In this document: positions 32,308 to 41,506 of the stretch, in pieces
Layout: every line of letters starts with the position of its first letter
How positions within the stretch are numbered: position 1 is the first letter of the stretch
Source of the DNA: Tetranychus cinnabarinus
Taxonomy: Eukaryota; Arthropoda; Arachnida; Trombidiformes; Tetranychidae
DNA length: 64,000 bases
Assembly: GCA_022266195.1 (NCBI GenBank)
Contig: WHVY01000006.1
Location: 1,798,001 to 1,862,000 of the forward strand
Direction of reading: 5' to 3'
The notes under the pieces: model-generated
Seen by the model: the letters and a program-made list of their open reading frames with translations, nothing else
What the model was told of the DNA's origin: nothing
Database searches by the model: none
Position numbers and translations under genes: made by a program

Positions 32308-33606
32308 TTTCAAACCTTTATAGCGCTAAAAATAAGAGAGTTGGCAAACTTATCTTGCCAACTCTCAAAATAGGTTTCAGGTCACCTTCAGGGTGACATT
32401 TTTAGCTTGTGCACTAGGCACACAAATAGAATAATGGTAATGATGATAAAGATGAAGATGAGGATGAAGATGAAAAAGATAAATATATATATGACTTATA
32501 GTGAAAAAGAGTAGTAGTTCTAGTTTATATAAAAATGTATGTACAACTTACTTTTTAACTAACTAACAACCAACTAATTGATTTCTGTATAAATGTAAAA
32601 TTTATAACTTGTTTGGTAATTTCTTCCAAATAGCGATCTTGCCAGGATTGTTATGATTAACAATCCTACCTGGTGTTATTCATGTTTTGTGTGAATTGTT
32701 CACTTTGTTTTTTTTGAAAAGATTGTGCTAGTGTGCAACTAAAAGTGCTTTGCTTATTGGTTTTCTGTTAACTCCACCAGTAATAAACCAGTTATATCCG
32801 CCAGGAACAAACGAACATTGGAAATAATCACAACCTTAAAAAAAGTAAGATTGTCTTTAATACATAAGATTTTTTAGAATTTAAACATATTTGCATGCTA
32901 GAATTTATAATAGTATCAAATCTATAACTCGATACCAAAGATAATACTCCATAAAATTATAGAGTCATAAATACAATTATCAACACCCTCAAGTTAATTT
33001 ATTTGTGATTATTTTGATCACATAAATATTACTCTAAAGTCAGTAATGACCAATTATGTTTTCGTAAATTAAAGCGTGATTATTTGATTTTATTTATTCT
33101 TTCTAAAACTACGCTCATATTAATAAATTGGAGAAATGAGCAGCATCAAAGTTATCACTAAAATTAACTAGTTATGCGCAGGGCGCTATCATACTTTTAG
33201 GACCACGAATATTACTATTCAATTAACTTGATCTAATAATGTTTCTTGTTTTTATTTCTGTTATATATACTATTTGAATTATGTTGTTAGAGCTGAAGAT
33301 TATACGTTTCTGCATAAAAGTTATAATCATCATATGGATTTTACTTCTATTTGCTTGATTTGTGCAAATAATATTTGATAATTTAACTTATTGGTTGCTA
33401 CAAATGCGAATTATTGATTCATTAAATTCGTGTTTTATTGAAAATACCTATTATTGTCATTTGCCATATGTTTGATAGAAGCCAACTCGTTAATTATAAT
33501 TATTAATTGATGCTTAAATTTTATTTACTTTTAACTATTTATTAACTCGTCAATTTAAACAACATTCTTGTTTACTTTTCAACTCAATTGAATAAATTGT
33601 GACAAA
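32308..33606. other. AT-rich segment with hairpins, possible LTR/leader of a plus-strand element
   Basis: No ORF is supported apart from the possible exon end at 32373. A perfect 12-bp inverted repeat lies at 32336-32347/32355-32366 (gagagttggcaa). The 16-mer gcgatcttgccaggat at 32633-32648 is an exact inverted match to 44898-44913 inside the element B LTR. In both places it forms one side of a hairpin. Since an exonuclease-like gene follows on the plus strand, this may be a diverged B-type 5' LTR and leader. The boundaries cannot be placed. Confidence 0.35.
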
Positions 33607-34560
33607 ATGGCAACTCAACCCAAGAAATTCTTTAAAATTTCGGCTGATAAAACAACTCAATCATCAAGTCAGACAAATAATGAAGTTAATGAGCCGAGAC
33701 ATTTGATAGCTACTATAGCAGAAAACTTCAATGAACCCAATAATATTAAGACCAATTGCAGGTTCATTGCAGATAAACGCACCCCTAAAGAACCCAAGAT
33801 ACGAGTCACCGGTGAAGCTGTCACAAACAAGAAGAGCAGACACCGACGACGAGATGAATACGCATAGACTTGGTGGAGAGAAACTGGTAAATTTAGTCCA
33901 GGAATTCTGAAAACTTTAGTCCCAATTGGTCCCGCTGACGATCTAAAGCAAACTGTTTCCGTTGTAACCGATGGCATAGACATCAAGTATGGTTTCCCAC
34001 AAATGGTATTTTCATCCGGATTCTTCGTAAGAGCCATTGGCATTCAAACCCTCTATTTCGCTGAGATACTCTCATCTGATCTACGTTACACTGAAGCATC
34101 GATGAGTATTCATACCAGTCAGTTGAGATCCGACACAGCTGTCCCTTTCTCGGAAGCAAGAAGTCGATTAATAGAAATTATGAAATCCAGAAGAACAATC
34201 ATTTACGGCGATGCACAAGAATTAATAGGAAGACTCCACCTCGAATTCACAGACCTCGTACAGTACGAAATCGAACTAGTAAATCTTCAAGAATTATATG
34301 GAACAGCTCCGTTGGAAACATTGATTCGATTCTTCATGCCTGACACTGGTGGACTGCAACAGACGAGACCAGATAAACCTTACGATGGCAAAAATTATGA
34401 GAAGATAAGCCGGTACCTGTTAAAACTATACCATAAATACCATCAACTCATAGACCTTTATGGACAAATACCTTCTGGACCTGAAGCTCGTAATCTCTTG
34501 GTAGAAAATAAGGACATCAATTGGTGTATCAAGAACAAAGACTGTTCAGAAAAGCGATAG
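33607..34560 (+). pseudogene. diverged DEDDh-exonuclease-like gene (relative of the element B accessory protein)
   Basis: One frame runs 317 codons with a single in-frame TAG at 33865-33867. The part after the stop (WWRETGKFSPGILKTLVPIG) aligns with element B accessory residues about 188-208, and FFVRAIGIQTLYFAEILSSD with residues 236-255. The domain layout then follows to the C-terminus. The basic linker is present (SRHRRRDEYA) but no CCHC knuckles. The catalytic positions are changed: the first Asp-x-Glu is not preserved, the second Asp region reads GDAQELIG, and the His-x4-Asp motif is replaced by NYEKISRYLL. So the product would be a dead or repurposed exonuclease fold. Confidence 0.6.
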
Positions 34561-34827
34561 GGAGATGTTAGACAATAATATGCAATTATAGATTAGATTA
34601 AATAAATAATATAAATGTAACTAGAAGATTCTAGAAAATAATAGAAAATCAACAACCCTTTTTCAAGTACCCATTTTACATTAATTAGTAGATTTAACTA
34701 AAGATAAAAGATGACAACTAATGATAAATTTAGTATATAAAGAAAGCTCAAATTGTAATTAAACACAGTCAATATTTCCTTGAGTCAGCGAAGACTCGGA
34801 AGAGTTAAAATAAAGTCTTTTTATATT
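34561..34827 (+). promoter_or_regulatory. LTR-like promoter/polyadenylation segment
   Basis: It begins just past the exonuclease-like stop with tgttagacaataat, has a TATA box tatataaag (34734-34742) and an AATAAA (34809-34814), and leads directly into gag-like sequence. This is the order expected of a 3' LTR fused to another element's gag, but no second copy exists in the window to define the ends. Confidence 0.35.
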
Positions 34828-35331
34828 AAAACCTTCGGTTCCCTTTAATTTTTCTTCACTATGATAGGAAAGAAGATTTGCTTGATTGGTTCGAAAGGTA
34901 TGAGTATGAAACAACAGCGGTCGGATGGAGTGATAAGGATAGACTGAAGGGAATAGCTCAATACCTTGATGGAACTGCTAGAAGATGGAATGTCAGTTAT
35001 GCTAGTCCAGATAATCCTGACGCTCCTAAAACTTATTATGACTTAAAACAAATGATGGTAAGAGATTTATGCTTATTATAGATCAATAATTGAGACAAGG
35101 TTATATGATTGTAAACAGGAGAAAGGAGAATCTGTTGCTAATTATATATTGAAAAAACAAGAATTATGCAAACGGGTTGATTCTAAGATGCCGGAACCAC
35201 AGGTCCTAAGACATATATTAAGAGGGTTGTTACCTGAACTTCTACAATACATAGATCAATTTGCAATAAAAGATGTTTCAGCTCTATTACAAAGAGCTAA
35301 TATTGCAGAAAGTAATGAAAATTTCATTTAA
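34828..35331 (+). pseudogene. gag fragment of a third Ty3/gypsy element
   Basis: The translation aligns with element A and B gag: KPSVPFNFSS, a one-base break, DRKEDLLDWFERYEYETTAV, YLDGTARRW, then a second frameshift near 35075 and continuation IETRLYDCKQEKGESVANYI to a stop at 35329-35331. It is about 165 residues of the Retrotrans_gag core without knuckle, protease or pol. It is on the plus strand, opposite to A and B. Confidence 0.75.
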
Positions 35332-35799
35332 CATTAAATCTCCATAGAAAGCATTGTTTTACAGTTTTATTGATTTTTCGTGATTTCAATAAAAAATCCT
35401 ATTGAAAAATCTCATAGAAAATTCCCAAAAAAAGTTGATTTCATCAGCAATCAAAAAGCATAATTAAATAATGGTAATGTTTAGAACTTTTAAATTTTTA
35501 TCAGTAATTATGTGGAATCTGATCTTTTCATTGATGTCAATTTTCTGAATTTGGAATTGTTGATAGTTGCAAATCAACAATTTGATTTGAAACCTAAAAT
35601 TCTCAAAAAATGACGATTTAATCAAATCAAAATTTAAATATGTTAACCAATGTTTTTAATTTTGAAATTGGGTGCAAATTAAAGAGCAAATATTGATTAA
35701 TTATTTTCTAAGAAATCGAAACAATTGAATAAGTTTAACCATGTTGATTGCGCATTTGAAATCAATTACAGTAAAACTGTCAAAGACTTTTGTGTTTAC
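35332..35799. other. intergenic AT-rich DNA
   Basis: I see no gene, repeat or motif here. Confidence 0.4.
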
Positions 35800-36012
35800 C
35801 TAATATAACTTTGATGCACTTAAACGCGACCCTTGTTTCCGTATTTCACTTGACCCTGACTCTTTGCTATAAATATGATATGAAGTTGCTCTACTCAAAC
35901 TTAGATCGATAAATTTCTTTTTTAATTCACTTTTTTGAGAATTTTTTTGGTACACTTTGGCACAAATTAAATTTCCTTTTGATTTCGCTTCGCCATGATG
36001 AATACTATGCAA
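35800..36012 (-). pseudogene. possible helix-turn-helix fragment of a DNA transposase
   Basis: A 70-codon frame contains KKKFIDLSLSRATSYHIYSK followed by a Ser/Arg-rich SGSSEIRKQGSR. The spacing resembles the N-terminal HTH and following linker of Tc1/mariner-type transposases. No catalytic domain or TIRs are visible. Weakly supported. Confidence 0.3.
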
Positions 36013-36304
36013 AATTGACCATTTTTTCGTTTCTGAACTAATCTAGATGATTCAAATATTCTATGTAAAGAATTTAAAACCATAAACTAAAATAGTTTAA
36101 ATGCTAAATTCGTTTAATTTTTGTCTCATTTTTATCATCAATATGTTATTGATTAAACCATGGCTCACTTTGCTGGTGCTCGTCATGTAGTCCTCTGCAT
36201 TCAAACAATATTGGTTGAATTGTAGTAATAAACTTGATCTTAGACTATGAAAAGCGAAAATCGCAAAAAGCAAATCAGTCAAGTTGTGAGAAATCGTTTG
36301 GTGG

Positions 36305-38467
36305 TTATTTTCTTGTTGATGAAAGTAATTTCTTTTGTGGATACATTCGACTAGGTCCAGATCGCATTGTGATCCAAAGTGAATCCTTTTCACTCGATGG
36401 TTTATTTGTAATGGTTGAGTCGTCCAGTGAATCCATTGTTGAGGATACTATTGGCGCCCTAACACGGGTAATAGCACTCATTCCACTTTTCTTTTTTGCG
36501 ACAAAAAATTTTATGAACTTTGCATCACTGTGAGTACCAACGAATTGCTTTACTTTTCTTGATGGAGAAACCTTTTTAATTCTAGTCAAATGTTCCTTAT
36601 TACTCTTTCTCTTACTCTTTCTAATATAATAAAATATTAATACAAATGAATTGATAATTAAACATGAAAATGTTACCGAAATTATTATTAATGTGTAATC
36701 ACTATCAGATGCAAAAATATGAACCTTGTATTTAGATACAGCACTAATTATTGAAGTATCTGCATATCTATCATTTCGTAGACTAACATCGATATTGAAT
36801 TTACCCGGTTTCGTTAAACGCATAGAGCAATTTATGAATACTTCATTTCTTTTTATGTTGGTGCAAAGATTATCACCAGCTTGGATAACTAGATACTCTG
36901 AAGAAGCCCTGATCAGTGATGTGTCGAGTTCAATTGTTAGTCTTGTCCGTGAAGAAGGTCTGAACACTAAAGGTGCAATATTGATGATTTTGAAGCAATG
37001 ATCGACTGTTAGTGTAGCCTTGTTCTTAGGTTGACCATCATGAACACAAATTGAATTTGTCCAAATACAACCAGAATAAAGTCCATACATAATACATTGA
37101 GTACAAGTTTTTAGACGTGAACACACTTCAATGGGAATGAAAAGGATTTTATTAGTTTCTTTAGTTATGTAAACAGCTCCATATGGAAGTTTATTAGTAT
37201 GAAAATCGGCTTTATCGAATTCACTGATATTATAAGAGGAAATTGAGGAATTTTGATATGGAAAATCGCATATTGGCGATCCAGCGTACCCTACAAAATA
37301 TTCACAAATAACACTGTGTGTTAACGGTTTCACGTGGATTAATATTCTCGTTAAATCGTATGGATACGGCAGTGTAACAATCTCAATCTTATATGGAGCA
37401 TAAAAATTATAATGCGTATGGTGAGGCTGTTCAAAAACGACAGCTGCAACGAGACTGACATTTCTCGAAGGAACAATGTTTCCTTTTGTTGAACAACTTT
37501 TATAAGAAGTCGTTCTACATTTGCCAACTTGGAATCTTAAATGCTGCCGTAATAAAGTGATGTTACTAGAACCAGAAGCACATTTTTTTGCAGTTTCAAT
37601 AAACTTCGAAACAAAATTGTCAATATAATAGATATGATAAGCTTTTGTATTACTTGAAGGTTGTAATGTGATTGTGTGCACTTGGTAAGGATTGGTGTCA
37701 TTATAAAAAGGTTTAGAAAGGAAAACGAAAAACAAATCAATTATCTTTTTAGACTCGAATGCTTTTTGAGTAAAATGAATCTCAACTGCACTTGAAATAA
37801 GTTCACTTCCTTTGTTCAGACACAATCGTATTATTGATATCTCTTGAGTAACAGATTTAGACTTTGCCTTCGAAATACTTCGAAATATTAAAAGGTACAA
37901 TTTATCGTCGAAATGAATATAATCAGTCATTTTCCATTCTATAATGAACTTCCAATCGTCATCTTTAAGCCAAGGTAAGGATCGAATTACAGAAACCTCT
38001 TCATTTTTATCATCAAAATACAACAATTCTAGATAATTCCATTTATGAGCTGGTTTAGTTAAATTAGGATTGAATATTGTTGGAACATGAAGAGCTTCAT
38101 TATCACCAAAAGCTATTATTGAATCACTCAATTCACCAGAATAATTCATTTTTTTGGTTCTCTGTCGATCAATCAGAATTTGAGGTTTCTTTTTATGGAC
38201 GAACATCAATCTTTTTTCTTTGAGACTGACCACTTTCCAATTGAGGATGTCAGACACATTAACAACACTTGTTGGTATTTCAATTGCCATTGTTTGACCA
38301 GCCACATAAATACCATAAGATGTTGTGTGATTTAAGGGATTCGTTAAGAAAACACTGTCTCGTGATTTGTAATAAAACAATGAATCATGTTTGGGTGTTT
38401 TAAATGAATATGATTTTGGAATCAAAAGACAAAATTGAAAGGTCCATAATAGAAGTTGAATAAACAT
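36305..38467 (-). CDS. Sema-like/PSI/IPT single-pass membrane protein, copy 7 (720 aa, intact)
   Basis: The frame is open from 38560, but the ATG at 38465-38467 (MFIQLLLWTFQFCLLIPKSY) is taken as start because it aligns with all paralogues and begins the signal peptide. All PSI cysteines are present (CSRLKTCTQC, SGCIWTNSIC). The IPT-like region, one membrane helix (VTFSCLIINSFVLIFYY) and a basic tail ending RKLLSSTRK-like follow. The region just before the PSI domain (SVICEYFVGYAGSPICDF) is the most variable part compared with copies 2 and 4. It has no lesion. It lies on the other side of the retroelement block from copy 6, which shows that elements A and C inserted into the array. Confidence 0.8.
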   Translation of the reverse strand: MFIQLLLWTFQFCLLIPKSYSFKTPKHDSLFYYKSRDSVFLTNPLNHTTSYGIYVAGQTMAIEIPTSVVNVSDILNWKVVSLKEKRLMFVHKKKPQILIDRQRTKKMNYSGELSDSIIAFGDNEALHVPTIFNPNLTKPAHKWNYLELLYFDDKNEEVSVIRSLPWLKDDDWKFIIEWKMTDYIHFDDKLYLLIFRSISKAKSKSVTQEISIIRLCLNKGSELISSAVEIHFTQKAFESKKIIDLFFVFLSKPFYNDTNPYQVHTITLQPSSNTKAYHIYYIDNFVSKFIETAKKCASGSSNITLLRQHLRFQVGKCRTTSYKSCSTKGNIVPSRNVSLVAAVVFEQPHHTHYNFYAPYKIEIVTLPYPYDLTRILIHVKPLTHSVICEYFVGYAGSPICDFPYQNSSISSYNISEFDKADFHTNKLPYGAVYITKETNKILFIPIEVCSRLKTCTQCIMYGLYSGCIWTNSICVHDGQPKNKATLTVDHCFKIINIAPLVFRPSSRTRLTIELDTSLIRASSEYLVIQAGDNLCTNIKRNEVFINCSMRLTKPGKFNIDVSLRNDRYADTSIISAVSKYKVHIFASDSDYTLIIISVTFSCLIINSFVLIFYYIRKSKRKSNKEHLTRIKKVSPSRKVKQFVGTHSDAKFIKFFVAKKKSGMSAITRVRAPIVSSTMDSLDDSTITNKPSSEKDSLWITMRSGPSRMYPQKKLLSSTRK

Positions 38468-38690
38468 GGTTATGATGTTAAATTTTATATAATCCTTGAT
38501 TTCTTTCAAATTAACAAACGAATGAGCAAATAAACTGACAAATCCTAATATGCCATTCAAAAGTGAGTTAAAAGGAAGAAATTATATAATTAAATTTAAA
38601 TCAAAATCACAACAAAAATCCATTTGATCTCAAACAAAAAAGTTGATGTAAAAAGTGACATATACAGTGACATGACATGAATAGTCGCTT

Positions 38691-38835
38691 TGTGAACTAC
38701 ATTGAATCTTTTTCAGCGAAACTTGAAAACAATTTAGTGATATTTGGAATGCGGCAGCACTTGCATGTGTTTTGTAGTAAAAAACTAAATCATTTTCGAA
38801 TGTTCTAAATGAATTTGTTATCTCAATTACACTAG
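38691..38835 (-). pseudogene. N-terminal scrap of family copy 8
   Basis: The minus-strand reading SFRTFENDLVFYYKTHASA matches the mature N-terminus of the family (SFRTPKHDSLFYYKTH). Homology ends on one side at a MITE (38827) and on the other in flank sequence. The missing upstream flank resumes at 40440. Confidence 0.6.
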
Positions 38836-39567
38836 ACTCTAGTGAGTCACTAGTACAGGGACTAGAGTACCCGGTTAAAGCAATTTTCACAGTCACCATC
38901 AGTAGTTATTAAAAGTCCGGCTCTGGAACAAAAGTTGTCCACTCTGGCACACCAGATAGCTTTTCTTTCAATTTTGTCCACTCTAGCACAGCATACCATC
39001 TTTCGATGTACTTTTTAACACCATCTTTCGATGGGGTTAATTAGCTTTTTTAAAACTAACCCACTCTGGCACATAGTGCCAATAAGGTGTACTCGTCTAA
39101 CCTAACTCTAATACAATTTTGTCCACTCTAGCACAGCATACCATCTTTCGATGTACTTTTTAACACCATCTTTCGATGGGGTTAATTAGCTTTTTTAAAA
39201 CTAACCCACTCTAGCACAGCATACCATCTTTCGATGTACTTTTTAACACCATCTTTCGATGGGGTTAATTAGCTTTTCTTTCAATTTTGTCCACTCTAGC
39301 ACAGCATACCATCTTTCGATGTACTTTTTAACACCATCTTTCGATGGGGTTAATTAGCTTTTTTAAAACTAACCCACTCTGGCACATAGTGCCAATAAGG
39401 TGTACTCGTCTAACCTAACTCTAATACAAAGTTGTCCACTCTAGCACATCACTCTGGAACAGCTTAACTTAAAGTTGTCCGTTCTAAAACAGATAAGGAA
39501 AAAGTTGTCCACTCTGGCACAAACCCTATTATATAAGACTCTCGCATTTTTTAACCTAAAATAAAAA

Positions 39568-39687
39568 ATGGATTCGCTCACATATAAGAATATAATTGGG
39601 ATCTTGCTGATCCTAATCATTATTATCGTTTTATTAATTCGTACTTTTTATCATCCTACAAGTGAACATGTCATCAAGCTCGCTTAG
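39568..39687 (+). CDS. 39-aa single-span membrane protein in the long-TIR element
   Basis: MDSLTYKNII then a strongly hydrophobic GILLILIIIIVLLI, followed by a short polar end (RTFYHPTSEHVIKLA). A TATA box (tatataag, 39528-39535) lies about 35 nt upstream of the ATG. The family is not recognised. Its position after a promoter in an otherwise repeat-only element suggests a real gene. Confidence 0.45.
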   Translation: MDSLTYKNIIGILLILIIIIVLLIRTFYHPTSEHVIKLA

Positions 39688-39714
39688 TTTCTCAATTGCT
39701 AATATTGTAAGTCT

Positions 39715-39915
39715 ATGGAAAATAGACGGACTAATCAACTGATCGAACAGTTGGGTAACCAGCAAGAACTAATCAATGAGCAAGCTCATTTCATCAAATA
39801 CATAGAGATTCGCTGTGAGCGATATTTTTCTCAACGACCTGAAGAATTTGCGAACCGCTATATGCGATGGGCTGAAGCTCAAACCGCACGTATTGAGCAA
39901 CGAGAAAATCAATAA
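39715..39915 (+). CDS. 66-aa coiled-coil protein in the long-TIR element
   Basis: It begins MENRRTNQLIEQLGNQQELI 27 nt after the preceding stop. Gln/Glu/Arg-rich, with heptad-like spacing through the first half and an amphipathic second half (RYMRWAEAQTARIEQRENQ). It is likely a short soluble coiled-coil protein. The family is not recognised. Together with the membrane protein upstream it forms a two-gene unit on the plus strand. Confidence 0.45.
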   Translation: MENRRTNQLIEQLGNQQELINEQAHFIKYIEIRCERYFSQRPEEFANRYMRWAEAQTARIEQRENQ

Positions 39916-40289
39916 AAGTTTATTCATTGATATAACCTTTGTCAAATTTTATTTCGGGAAAGAATCGGTTGATTCATACTTTACAAGTATTGCATCATTT
40001 CAATTTGTGCTAGAACGGACAACTTTAAGTTAAGCTGTTCCAGAGTGATGTGCTAGAGTGGACAACTTTGTATTAGAGTTAGGTTAGACGAGTACACCTT
40101 ATTGGCACTATGTGCCAGAGTGGGTTAGTTTTAAAAAAGCTAATTAACCCCATCGAAAGATGGTGTTAAAAAGTACATCGAAAGATGGTATGCTGTGCTA
40201 GAGTGGACAAAATTGAAAGAAAAGCTATCTGGTGTGCCAGAGTGGACAACTTTTGTTCCAGAGCCGGACTTTTAATAACTACTACCATC

Positions 40290-41296
40290 AATGATTTTCT
40301 ACAAATTGCCATTGTTTTTATAATTTATATTATATAATCCTTGCTTCCACCTGAATCTTAAGCGCTGTCACTTTCTGAAGCCCATTATCAATAGATGGAG
40401 ACTCAGAAAAAATTGTTTTAACCGGGTACTTTAGTGTAATAATATGAAACATTATATAATTCTTGATTTCTTTTAAATTAACATAAACAAATGAGTGAAT
40501 TAACTATCATATCCTAATATTGCCATTCAAAAGTGAGTGAAATGAAAGAGATTATATCACCGTCAACGCATTTAACTCGGCACCTTATGCAGAGTTACGA
40601 GACATTGCATTAATCCAACATTGATCTTCTTCAGCGAAAGATCAGAAACAAATTCTGATTAGTTCAGCTTTTGAAATGCTTGTTACTCAATTAAAGGAAG
40701 GTTATTTCTTTGATTGCAAAGCGTAAAACTTTTGTCTTTCAACAACTTTTAAACCCAATTTTCGACACCGTCAGCTACGAATTTAGCTACTTCTATCGTA
40801 AGATTACATGTAGAGTTACGAGACTTTGCATTTCTAACAAGAAGCTCAGCAACAGAATACCGATTATCTAATGAATTGAAGTGGATACAGTTCGGACGTA
40901 CTACGCTTTATTTAAAGATTGATCAAACATTCAATTTGAAAAGCAATTTCAAAGTTGTAAAAACAGGAAAAAACTTCCAATGTCTCTAAATATTAATATA
41001 ATAATCGCATGTTGGTCCAAATTTCAGGCACTCAGACTGGAATTAAATACAGTATGCAATGTAAATTGAAATAAATGAATGAAAATTTTTCTATTCCAAG
41101 AATGAGTTCTTGCATGTCCATGTTGTCCATTCAATGACCCATTCCACCAGCCAAAGAGGCAATTAGAAGAAAAAGATTTGTTATGTTTTCGCAAATAACC
41201 TGAAATGAACAATATTGAAATACTTAGACACTTCAATGGCCATCGTTAAGTTGATAAAATTGCTAAAACTGTACCAGACCAGAATAAAATGATAGT
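40290..41296. repeat. array-unit 5' flank
   Basis: 40440-40720 is the usual upstream flank of a family copy (attatataattcttgatt) without its gene. 40770-41260 is the shared flank module. A 70-codon minus frame at 41024-41236 is not conserved as coding in the sister copies. Confidence 0.5.
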
Positions 41297-41506
41297 CATT
41301 GGTTAAATTGTAGCAACGAATTTGATCTTAAACTATAAAAAACGAAAATCGCAAAAAGCAAATTAATCAAGTTGCGAGAAATCGTTTGGTGATTATTTTC
41401 GTTTTGATGGAAGTAATTTTCTTCATGGATAAATTTGACGAGGTTCAGATTGCATTGTCCTCCAAAGTGGACACTGTTCACTCAATGGTTTATTTGTAAA
41501 GTTTGG

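Larger units (their letters stand above)
38901..40283. mobile_element. 1383-bp long-TIR element with two small ORFs, 6-bp target duplication
   Basis: The ends are agtagttattaaaagtccgg and its complement, flanked by ACCATC (38895-38900 and 40284-40289). The arms are long inverted repeats: the right arm 40011-40283 pairs with the left arm 38901-39495. The left arm is longer because units containing taccatctttcgatgtac and caccatctttcgatgggg are tandemly repeated. The unique centre has a TATA box and two plus-strand ORFs. AG...CT ends, a 6-bp duplication and long TIRs are features of Polinton/Maverick elements, so a non-autonomous Polinton-like origin is possible. No polymerase or integrase is present. 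Confidence 0.75.
38827..40439. mobile_element. outer MITE, split by the 1.38 kb element
   Basis: ttacacta with agtacccggttaaa on the left (38827-38880) faces tttaaccgggtact with tagtgtaa on the right (40418-40439). Without the inner insertion it would be about 220 bp. It sits exactly where family copy 8 loses its signal-peptide coding part. The left arm carries extra sequence (gactctagtgagtcactag). The target duplication is not clear. Confidence 0.5.

Noticed and set aside
32433..32490. gatgaa-rich tract as a coding Asp/Glu repeat
   Set aside because: No open frame extends beyond the tract. It reads as a simple repeat.
41024..41236. 70-codon minus ORF with GWWN motif in the array flank
   Set aside because: The sister copy near 8.93 kb has a TAG within the motif and the other diverges after it, so it is conserved flank rather than a gene.
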